This document shows, piece by piece, positions 1-4,315 of a DNA stretch of 9,293 nucleotides. A program made the position numbers and the translations under genes. Under the pieces are notes generated by a model. It did not search any database. It was not told where the DNA came from and worked only from the letters and a program-made list of their open reading frames with translations. Origin of the DNA: Acidobacteriota bacterium (GTDB taxonomy: Bacteria; Acidobacteriota; Terriglobia; Acidiferrales; UBA7541); the NCBI GenBank assembly GCA_003224195.1, contig QHYP01000224.1:1-9293 (forward strand), given 5' to 3'. How positions within the stretch are numbered: position 1 is the first letter of the stretch; each line of letters starts with the position of its first letter.

Positions 1-12
1 CCCGATCCTATG

Positions 13-59
13 GATCGATCCAGTAGCACAGCCACTCATGGCTGTGCTCGGTCGATCGG
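13..59. repeat. Intergenic hairpin (9-bp perfect stem)
   Basis: AGCACAGCC (25-33) and GGCTGTGCT (40-48) form a perfect 9-bp stem with a 6-nt loop. A shorter outer pairing of GATCGA (13-18) with TCGATC (52-57) could extend it. No T-run follows on either strand, so it is not a convincing intrinsic terminator; a repeat-type palindrome is more likely. Confidence 0.5.
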
Positions 60-79
60 TCAGCTCAAAACAATTGTCA

Positions 80-100
80 TCCCGAGCGTAGCCGAGGGAC
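80..100. repeat. Dispersed intergenic repeat, copy 1 (CCCGAGCGTAGCCGAGGG type)
   Basis: This is one of four copies in the window of a degenerate 18-20 nt imperfect palindrome; the others are near 2393-2412, 3441-3457 and 3491-3511. The CCCGA and TCG(A)GGG arms can pair with one bulge. All copies lie outside well-supported coding sequence, which fits a dispersed intergenic repeat. The function is unknown. Confidence 0.5.
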
Positions 101-150
101 CTGCTTTTCGCTCTTTCGCTGTTGACGTTCAACTATCGACTGTCGACCGC

Positions 151-342
151 ATGTCCGCCCGTCTCCAACTCGTCCAGCAGGAGCGCCGCTTCTATTTCAT
201 TGGCCGCGCCAATCGCAAAGTCATCTTCGCTGTCCTCGCTGCTAGTCTCGAAGACGCCTGGGAAAAATTCCGTGCCTCCGGCCGCTCCGATTCCGACGCC
301 CTCTTCATCATCAAAACCGAAACCGAAATTTACCTGGCATGA
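151..342 (+). CDS. Small hypothetical protein (63 aa)
   Basis: I do not recognise a family. The frame is open from position 10, but the first part runs through a palindrome and a dispersed repeat, so the ATG at 151 is preferred. From there the codons end mostly in C or G, as in the real genes of this window, and the protein has ordinary soluble composition: a basic, hydrophobic middle (RKVIFAVLAASLEDAWEKF) likely forming a strand and a helix, then an acidic C-terminus. There is no clear Shine-Dalgarno sequence before the ATG. It is convergent with the gene ending at 371, with only 28 nt between the stop codons. It could be a remnant of a larger gene or a true small protein; real coding is more likely than not. 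Confidence 0.5.
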   Translation: MSARLQLVQQERRFYFIGRANRKVIFAVLAASLEDAWEKFRASGRSDSDALFIIKTETEIYLA

Positions 343-370
343 TCCGACGAGGCAACAAGCAAAGAATGGA

Positions 371-1141
371 TCAACGATGCGAAACGCCGAAAGCTTTGCT
401 GTTTTCTTCGTGCTTAACTGCGGAGTTGTAGAGCGTATCCAACTCACCGTAGTCGCGGAACAGCATACGCTCTCGAAACTTTCGAAACTTGTTCAGTTTA
501 ATCAGTCCATCGAACATAGAGCGCTCATCCTCACCGGGAGCGACCACAAAAAGCCTCACGGTATACCGTTCAGGAAGTTCGACTAACCTGTCCATCCCGC
601 TGCGAACGCCAGTCGAATGCTCAACTTCAAAAGCATAGACAGGATAAACGCCCTCATTATCTTCAGTGAGCCACATGGCATCGATCTGTCGAACTCGCGG
701 CAGACTATTCCTTCCACAAAACTCCGCGCAGTCTGTGACCGTCGAAAAATCCGCCAGCGGTTTCCCTTGAAAGGACCTTGATGTTCGATCTGTCGCTGGT
801 GCAAAAGTTTCGTAGCCGTACATTCTGCCCAAGGTAAGCAACATCCCTTGCGCTGTGCTATGGTCCACGGGACTCTTATCCCGAAGACTTTCAGGCTCAG
901 CGTCTACGCTCGGCTGTTCAACCAGCCGATACAATCCGCTGCGGTTTGGGGGTAGAGGCTGGAAAATAGCATACTGCCGGACGACGCGGCGGATTGTGTC
1001 CTTCCATGTCGGATTTGTCCGCGTCTTGGGATGATTTTTGACAAGCTTATTAATGTCGTCGAGATGGCCCTGACCGCCTAGCTTCACCAGGGCGTCTCTT
1101 ACGACATCTTTCCACGTGGCATCTGGGAAAGTATTGGTCAC
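371..1141 (-). CDS. HARE-HTH winged-helix protein with PD-(D/E)XK-like region (256 aa)
   Basis: Residues 8-75 look like an HB1/ASXL restriction-endonuclease helix-turn-helix (HARE-HTH). They have the 'WKDVVRDALVKLGGQGHLDD' start, a second WKDTIRRVVRQ helix and an end in SGLYRL. A linker of roughly 75 residues follows. Residues 152-205 (QIDAMWL, then AFEVEHSTGVRSGMDRL, then VRLFVVAP) resemble the core of a PD-(D/E)XK nuclease: D154, then E172-x-E174 after a hydrophobic strand. The usual lysine of (D/E)XK is replaced by E174/H175, so activity is uncertain. The family knowledge is that HARE-HTH domains recur in restriction and chromatin proteins; a DNA-targeting defence or restriction-like role is inference. 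Translation starts at GTG 1141, because an in-frame stop lies four codons upstream and no in-frame ATG occurs before the core; no good ribosome site is visible. No methyltransferase gene is adjacent, so it would be an orphan. Confidence 0.75.
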   Translation of the reverse strand: MTNTFPDATWKDVVRDALVKLGGQGHLDDINKLVKNHPKTRTNPTWKDTIRRVVRQYAIFQPLPPNRSGLYRLVEQPSVDAEPESLRDKSPVDHSTAQGMLLTLGRMYGYETFAPATDRTSRSFQGKPLADFSTVTDCAEFCGRNSLPRVRQIDAMWLTEDNEGVYPVYAFEVEHSTGVRSGMDRLVELPERYTVRLFVVAPGEDERSMFDGLIKLNKFRKFRERMLFRDYGELDTLYNSAVKHEENSKAFGVSHR

Positions 1142-1255
1142 GCACCGGCATCATAGCTGAAAAATATCTCGCCCGAAAAGAGCGCGGGCCCGGTTCTCGG
1201 TTTGTTGAGGGCGGGCCGGGTGGAGCACCCTTTGTGAGCAGGCAAAACGCGAGTA

Positions 1256-1360
1256 CCGCAGCCTTCGGTTTTAAGGCTGCGGGTTTTGACTCTCCCCCGC
1301 CATTGCGCCCTCGTCCCGGCTTCGTCCCTTTTCCGTTGTAGCGCCGGGCTTTCCCCCGGT
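1256..1360. repeat. Long flanking repeat A (direct repeat of 2172-2297)
   Basis: The element starts with a perfect 10-bp hairpin, CCGCAGCCTT (1256-1265) with AAGGCTGCGG (1273-1282) and a 7-nt loop, followed by GTTTTG. From 1273 to 1360 it matches 2211-2297 with about three substitutions and one T difference. Its right end carries GTAG plus the first arm of the cloverleaf REP at 1338-1400. Copies A and B lie in the same orientation on either side of the transposase gene, about 0.94 kb apart. Since A sits between two divergent genes, its hairpin is unlikely to serve mainly as a terminator. Confidence 0.75.
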
Positions 1361-1400
1361 TTGTGGGGGTCCCGACAGTTTTTTTGTCGGGAAGCCCGGC
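1338..1400 (-). repeat. Cloverleaf REP element, copy C1
   Basis: GTAG (1338-1341) is followed by an outer stem, GCCGGGCTT (1343-1351) with AAGCCCGGC (1392-1400). Inside are two hairpins: CCCCC/GGGGG (1353-1357 and 1365-1369, loop 7 nt) and CCCGACA/TGTCGGG (1371-1377 and 1385-1391, loop 7 nt). A GTAG foot beside a hairpin is the established mark of sites recognised by REP-associated tyrosine transposases. Read on the minus strand, it has the same layout as copies C2 and C3. Confidence 0.8.
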
Positions 1401-1464
1401 ATCTTTTCCTCTTGCCTGCGCGCCTCTCACGAATCCTTGACCGGCTCCGTGCCGAAGAAACCGT

Positions 1465-1527
1465 GCCGGGCTCTCCCAGCAAACGACGCTGGGAGTCCCT
1501 TCAAACCAGGGCAAAGCCCGGCGCTAC
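1465..1527 (+). repeat. Cloverleaf REP element, copy C2
   Basis: The outer stem is GCCGGGCT (1465-1472) with AGCCCGGC (1515-1522). Inner hairpin 1 is CTCCCAGC (1473-1480) with GCTGGGAG (1488-1495), loop AAACGAC. Inner hairpin 2 is CCCT (1497-1500) with AGGG (1508-1511), loop TCAAACC. CTAC (1524-1527) closes it, which is GTAG on the other strand. It lies 40 nt upstream of the transposase start and is opposite in orientation to C1, making a BIME-like pair. Confidence 0.8.
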
Positions 1528-1535
1528 AATCTTCG

Positions 1536-1541
1536 TATAAT
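1536..1541 (+). promoter_or_regulatory. Candidate -10 element for the transposase
   Basis: TATAAT, a perfect sigma-70 -10 hexamer, lies 26 nt before the GTG start codon. The region where a -35 would sit falls inside the end of REP copy C2 and does not match consensus, so strength and use are uncertain. Any transcript would have a leader of only about 20 nt. Confidence 0.4.
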
Positions 1542-1567
1542 CCGCTTTTCTTGTTACTCTCCTGCGC

Positions 1568-2161
1568 GTGCCATTCGACCGGAAAAATATCCGCCTGGCT
1601 CCCCCGAATTACCTCGGTTATGGAATCTATTTCGTCACGATCTCTACCCACGACCGGACCCCGCGCTTCGCCCACGCCTCTCTTGGCCACGTGGCATTGG
1701 GCCACCTGATTTCTCTCTCTGCGCGCCACTCTTTCCTGCTTCACGCCTACTGCCTCATGCCCGATCACCTTCATTTCCTCGCCGAAGGGAATTCTCCCCA
1801 ATCCAATCTCCTTCGTTTCATCACGGACTTCAAACAGCGCACCGCCTTTGCGCACAAAAATCGCGCTGACGGTCCGCTCTGGCAAACAAAATTCTATGAC
1901 CACGTTCTCCGTGCGCCGGAACAATTGGAATCGGTTGCCCGCTACATCTGGGCGAACCCGCTTCGGAAGGGTCTCTGCGAGGACGCAGCTGCGTACCCGC
2001 TGTCCGGCTCACAAACGCTCGATTGGAAAAAACTCTCCGCGAATTTGACGGGTTGGCAGCCGCCCTGGAAAGTACCCGTGCCGGGCTCTCCCTGCAAAGA
2101 ACGCGGGGAGTCCTCACAAACCGGGGCAAAGCCCGGCGCTACATGCAAGGATGAGACGTAA
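1568..2161 (+). CDS. REP-associated tyrosine transposase (RAYT, Y1_Tnp/HUH family, 197 aa)
   Basis: The protein has the layout of the Y1 transposase family (TnpA-REP type): an N-terminal YFVTISTHDR strand, the metal-binding HUH motif in MPDHLHF (H67, H69), the helix LLRFITDFKQRTAF, then LWQTKFYDHVLR with Y110 as the likely nucleophile, and a YIWANPLRKGL tail. Such enzymes cut and join single-stranded DNA at REP sequences bearing a GTAG foot; they are usually single-copy, immobile genes that spread the repeats. The start is GTG 1568: an in-frame stop lies 30 nt upstream and no in-frame ATG precedes the conserved part. No good ribosome site is seen. The gene sits between REP copies C2 and C3, and its last 27 residues (from about 171) are encoded by C3 itself, an unusual repeat-derived C-terminus. 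The catalytic residues are intact, so it may be active. Confidence 0.9.
   Translation: MPFDRKNIRLAPPNYLGYGIYFVTISTHDRTPRFAHASLGHVALGHLISLSARHSFLLHAYCLMPDHLHFLAEGNSPQSNLLRFITDFKQRTAFAHKNRADGPLWQTKFYDHVLRAPEQLESVARYIWANPLRKGLCEDAAAYPLSGSQTLDWKKLSANLTGWQPPWKVPVPGSPCKERGESSQTGAKPGATCKDET
2080..2142 (+). repeat. Cloverleaf REP element, copy C3 (inside the transposase 3' end)
   Basis: The outer stem is GCCGGGCT (2080-2087) with AGCCCGGC (2130-2137). Inner hairpin 1 is CTCCCTGC (2088-2095) with GCGGGGAG (2103-2110), one T-G pair, loop AAAGAAC. Inner hairpin 2 is CCTC (2112-2115) with GGGG (2123-2126), loop ACAAACC. CTAC lies at 2139-2142. Loops are 7 nt as in C1 and C2. It is a direct repeat of C2, and the transposase stop codon lies 17 nt beyond its CTAC. 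Confidence 0.8.
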
Positions 2162-2171
2162 GACGCCGGAT

Positions 2172-2297
2172 GCCGCAGCCTTCGGCGGCGCCTGCCCCGG
2201 CCCAGTCGGGGAGGCTGCGGCTTTTGACTTTCCCCCGCCATTGCGCCCTCGTCCCGGCTTCGTCCCTTTCCGTTGTAGCGCCGGGCTTTCCCCCGGT
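2172..2297. repeat. Long flanking repeat B with hairpin and partial REP copy C4
   Basis: GCCGCAGCC (2172-2180) pairs with GGCTGCGGC (2213-2221). The inner hairpin CCCCG/CGGGG (2195-2199 and 2207-2211) has a 7-nt loop. CTTTTGACTTT follows, so for the transposase, which ends at 2161, this hairpin could act as a terminator, though the T-run is short. From 2211 on it repeats 1273-1360 almost exactly. It ends with GTAG (2275-2278), the outer arm GCCGGGCTT and TCCCCCGGT. After 2297 the sequence diverges and no closing arm is found, so REP copy C4 is truncated. Confidence 0.7.
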
Positions 2298-2360
2298 CGC
2301 ATCGCAGCCCCGGTCTCGAACATTCGGGAGGGGCGTGCAGTCAAATTCTCGGGAAACCCT

Positions 2361-2426
2361 CGGCCTCCTCCACTTCCTCCGCCCCGGTTTACCCCGAGCG
2401 CAGTCGAGGGGCACCTACCGTTTACC
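2361..2426. repeat. 66-bp direct repeat, left copy (D1)
   Basis: It matches 3460-3525 at 63 of 66 positions; the last 43 positions (2384-2426 and 3483-3525) are identical. It contains the dispersed palindrome CCCCGAGCGCAGTCGAGGGG. The two copies enclose the two-gene minus-strand operon at 2441-3257. Confidence 0.85.
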
Positions 2427-2440
2427 TTAGTTCCTTCGGC

Positions 2441-3058
2441 TCAATCCACCACAATCCGGTCCGCTTCCGAACTAGCCACCACGCAAATGTCAGCGAACGC
2501 TCTTCTGGTATAAAGAGTATCGCTCCCAGCCCCTTTTAGGATGGCCGCCTGATTTTTTCTGAGTCCTCTGTAGATTTGCATCATTTGCGGGACGGATGGT
2601 TGTCTCCCAGGGCGCCTAAAGACGTTGCACAATCCGCTCAACACGCCACGAACCGTTGCGCCGTGAATCTTGGGGTCCGTGCCCTTCAGGTCGCTTAGCG
2701 ACTTGTCGACTCGGTTCGCCTCGGCCTCGAAGATGAACCAGTTTTGCCTCTGGCCTTCCCGCCGATTCGCATCCGCCACACACAGCCCAAGCTCGAAGGG
2801 CATATTAAACCGGGGCACTCGCGGTTTTGCCGGATCCAATTGCACTCGTGACAAATCGTGGACGGAGTATTCGCAGCTTCTGGCAAGCTTTAGAATCTTT
2901 TCCAGCCGCCTCGAACTGTCGGGAATCTCCAGGGTCGCGTGCGGGACCATCCCAAACGCACTAATCCCCGCAATGTAAGCGAGGAACAATCTTTCAAATT
3001 TTTTGTCGTAGGGTATGTTAAGGAAAACTCTATCGCGCGACTTTTTTAACTTTGCCAC
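2441..3058 (-). CDS. TIR-like/Rossmann-type hypothetical protein (205 aa), likely effector of a two-gene module
   Basis: Residues 11-24 (VFLNIPYDKKFERL) begin with a hydrophobic strand of the sort that opens TIR-like and nucleoside-deoxyribosyltransferase-like folds. Residues 65-74 read SVHDLSRVQL. Residues 83-92 (RFNMPFELGL) match the N-x-x-x-E-L-G pattern seen around the catalytic glutamate of prokaryotic TIR-like proteins, here E89. Residues 117-145 (VDKSLSDLKGTDPKIHG onward) look conserved but I cannot assign them. I recall similar uncharacterised proteins but cannot name a Pfam family with certainty. A nucleotide- or NAD-processing toxin or defence effector is inference. The start is GTG 3058, since a stop lies ten codons upstream in frame. 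It overlaps the end of the HTH-like gene by 29 nt, so translation is probably coupled. No terminator is evident after 2441. Confidence 0.75.
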   Translation of the reverse strand: MAKLKKSRDRVFLNIPYDKKFERLFLAYIAGISAFGMVPHATLEIPDSSRRLEKILKLARSCEYSVHDLSRVQLDPAKPRVPRFNMPFELGLCVADANRREGQRQNWFIFEAEANRVDKSLSDLKGTDPKIHGATVRGVLSGLCNVFRRPGRQPSVPQMMQIYRGLRKNQAAILKGAGSDTLYTRRAFADICVVASSEADRIVVD

Positions 3059-3257
3059 GAGCGTTTTTTCTTTTTCTCGTAGAAGTCAAAATTCTTGCCC
3101 CGTTTTTGTGCGCGACCTTATTACGGCTCGATCGACCAGAGGCCATCACACGCGCATGCACCAGCCGCACTAGCCGCTTCAGCCTGGACTTCGGCACTCC
3201 AAGTTCTTCAGCCGTATCTTCGGCAGTCGCAAATGTCGAGTCTAATACGATAGTCAT
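3030..3257 (-). CDS. Small basic HTH-like protein (75 aa), putative regulator or antitoxin
   Basis: From ATG 3257 the product begins MTIVLDSTF. Residues 10-32 (ATAEDTAEELGVPKSRLKRLVRL) read as a helix-turn-helix of the 'A-x-E-x-A-x-x-L-G-V' kind. The tail (residues 57-75) is rich in Lys and Arg. The frame is open upstream to 3377, but that extension has odd composition; the ATG at 3257 has GGAAG eight bases before it and directly follows an 8-bp inverted repeat. The gene's end overlaps the start of the 205-aa gene by 29 nt. Small DNA-binding protein first and larger protein second, with an operator-like dyad, is the layout of many autoregulated toxin-antitoxin operons. That role is inference; no specific family is recognised. 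Confidence 0.6.
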   Translation of the reverse strand: MTIVLDSTFATAEDTAEELGVPKSRLKRLVRLVHARVMASGRSSRNKVAHKNGARILTSTRKRKNARGKVKKVAR

Positions 3258-3261
3258 CCTT

Positions 3262-3284
3262 GTATCTTCCACTTCCGAAGATAC
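3262..3284 (-). promoter_or_regulatory. Operator-like inverted repeat upstream of the HTH/TIR-like operon
   Basis: GTATCTTC (3262-3269) and GAAGATAC (3277-3284) are perfect inverted arms separated by 7 nt. They end 4 nt before the ATG at 3257 and cover the ribosome binding region. A related partial site (ATCTTCCGGAA on the minus strand, near 3291-3301) lies just upstream and contains the palindrome TTCCGGAA (3291-3298). This could be an operator for the HTH-like protein, or an RNA hairpin masking the ribosome site. Confidence 0.5.
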
Positions 3285-3373
3285 TCCCTTTTCCGGAAGA
3301 TTTCCAGCGGCAATCTGAAACGCTGTTCTAACACCGCACCGTCTGCTTCTTACCCCCACGCGCCACGTTCGCG

Positions 3374-3429
3374 ACAAAATCCGCCAACAACTCCAAATCC
3401 GGAGTTCATCCCGACGCTTTCGCTCGGGA
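3374..3429 (+). repeat. 56-nt structured repeat, copy X (left of hicBA)
   Basis: It aligns without gaps to 4117-4172 at 38 of 56 positions, most differences being transitions. It holds two hairpins: AACTCC (3389-3394) with GGAGTT (3401-3406), and TCCCGA (3409-3414) with TCGGGA (3424-3429). No T-run follows. The two copies bracket the hicB-hicA pair. Confidence 0.5.
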
Positions 3430-3440
3430 AGACCTTTTAC

Positions 3441-3457
3441 ACTGAGCGTAGTCGAAG
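3441..3457. repeat. Dispersed intergenic repeat, copy 3 (degenerate)
   Basis: ACTGAGCGTAGTCGAAGTG is a diverged copy of the CCCGAGCGTAGTCGAGGG palindrome. It lies immediately left of the right D repeat. Confidence 0.4.
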
Positions 3458-3459
3458 TG

Positions 3460-3525
3460 CGGCCTGCTCCACTTCCTCGGCTCCGGTTTACCCCGAGCGC
3501 AGTCGAGGGGCACCTACCGTTTACC
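3460..3525. repeat. 66-bp direct repeat, right copy (D2)
   Basis: This is the partner of 2361-2426 in the same orientation, with 63 of 66 identities; the three differences all fall in the first 23 positions. The 1.1-kb interval between the copies holds only the HTH/TIR-like operon and repeat X. Confidence 0.85.
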
Positions 3526-3645
3526 CTGAGCCTCGACCGCCCTCATTCGGTTTTGTCGGCAAGGTTCCGGCTTGGTCGCAAAGGGTTTGCGCTAAGCTAC
3601 GCCAAATGGGCGCATGACTTGCATACCTCTACGCCCTCCATTACG

Positions 3646-3885
3646 ATGAGCCTAATGACCACCCGCGATTTCAAGGTCTTCCTCGAACCAGATGAGGACT
3701 ACGGCGGCTATGTCGTCGTTTGTCCTTCTATTCCGGGCTGCTATTCGCAGGGCAAGACGGTCTCCGAAGCCCTCGCGAACATCCGCGAGGCCATCGAGCT
3801 TTGCCTCGAAGACATGGAAAGTCGCGGTGAGGAAATCCCTGATCCAAATAATGTGCTGATCGGTACTGTCGTTGTTACTCGATGA
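3646..3885 (+). CDS. hicB: HicB-type antitoxin (79 aa)
   Basis: The sequence DFKVFLEPDEDYGGYVVVCPSIPGC, then YSQGKTVSEALANIREAIELCLEDME, is the partially degraded RNase-H-like HicB fold (strand, GGYVV, PSIPGC, SxGxTxxEALANI). Such proteins bind and neutralise HicA. The open frame continues upstream to 3457, but that part runs through repeat D2 and intergenic-like sequence. The choice lies between ATG 3646 and ATG 3655; neither has a strong Shine-Dalgarno, and relatives usually begin close to the FKVFLEP strand. It ends about 20 residues after the core, so it lacks the C-terminal HTH or ribbon-helix-helix domain that lets longer HicB proteins bind their promoter. Its stop overlaps the hicA start (ATGA), giving coupled translation. 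Confidence 0.88.
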   Translation: MSLMTTRDFKVFLEPDEDYGGYVVVCPSIPGCYSQGKTVSEALANIREAIELCLEDMESRGEEIPDPNNVLIGTVVVTR

Positions 3886-4112
3886 GTCCGAAGCTGCCGG
3901 TCGTCTCGGGCCAGGAGCTGATTCGTGCTCTCGAAAAGTTTGGCTATGTCGCCGTCCGCCAGAAGGGGAGTCACGTCCGCCTTCGCCACTCCACAGACCC
4001 CCAACGACTCCCCGTCACCGTTCCCCTTCATTCGGAACTCGCACTCGGCACGCTTCGACGAATTCTCCGCGATGTCCGCATCACCATTGAGGAACTGATT
4101 TCAGCCTTGTAG
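3882..4112 (+). CDS. hicA: HicA-type mRNA interferase toxin (76 aa)
   Basis: This is a HicA double-stranded-RNA-binding-like fold: SGQELIRALEKFGYVAVRQKGSHVRLRH, with the catalytic-type histidine H31 in the GSH motif, then a VTVPLHSELALGTLRRIL segment and the closing helix ITIEELISAL. HicA toxins cleave mRNA and are held inactive by HicB. Length and motifs are complete, so it should be functional. It starts at ATG 3882, overlapping the hicB stop by 4 nt, with antitoxin before toxin. No terminator with a T-run follows, although a strong hairpin lies at 4152-4172. Confidence 0.92.
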   Translation: MSPKLPVVSGQELIRALEKFGYVAVRQKGSHVRLRHSTDPQRLPVTVPLHSELALGTLRRILRDVRITIEELISAL

Positions 4113-4116
4113 CTCG

Positions 4117-4172
4117 ACCAAACTCGCCAGCAATTCTAGGTTTGGAGTTTACCCCGATGTTTTACATCGGGG
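4117..4172 (+). repeat. 56-nt structured repeat, copy Y (right of hicBA)
   Basis: This is the partner of 3374-3429. It contains CCCCGATG (4152-4159) with CATCGGGG (4165-4172), a perfect 8-bp stem with a TTTTA loop, and a weaker AATTCT/GGAGTT stem (4132-4137 and 4144-4149) held by two G-T pairs where copy X has Watson-Crick pairs. No T-run follows, so a terminator role after hicA is doubtful. Confidence 0.5.
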
Positions 4173-4208
4173 GGATCTGGGCCTCCGCTGGCCAAATCGG
4201 CCCAAGGA

Positions 4209-4237
4209 TTGACGTGGAGAAGAATTACCAATAGATT
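4209..4237 (+). promoter_or_regulatory. Candidate sigma-70 promoter of the DUF4126 gene
   Basis: TTGACG (4209-4214, 5 of 6 to consensus) and TAGATT (4232-4237, 4 of 6) are separated by 17 nt, the optimal spacing. Transcription would begin near 4244, leaving a leader of about 70 nt before the ATG at 4316. Confidence 0.5.
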
Positions 4238-4301
4238 CGGTCCCGCGTAAAATCTCAAACCAACATCGGGCGGATCTCGAAAGCATCTGGGAATGAATTT
4301 C

Positions 4302-4308
4302 AAGGAGG
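4302..4308 (+). promoter_or_regulatory. Perfect Shine-Dalgarno of the DUF4126 gene
   Basis: AAGGAGG ends 7 nt before ATG 4316. It fixes the start and is the best ribosome site in the window. Confidence 0.8.
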
Positions 4309-4315
4309 CGTCTCC

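Noticed and set aside
1050..1540. Several open frames of 84-154 codons in the REP cluster upstream of the transposase
   Set aside because: They are translations of the repeats (Arg/Gly/Pro-rich strings) on both strands.
3457..3645. A longer HicB start giving 142 residues
   Set aside because: The extra part is encoded by repeat D2 and intergenic sequence, and the HicB core begins right after the ATGs at 3646 and 3655.
4152..4172. An intrinsic terminator after hicA
   Set aside because: The 8-bp hairpin is perfect, but the following bases are GGATCTGG with no T-run; it is kept only as part of repeat Y.
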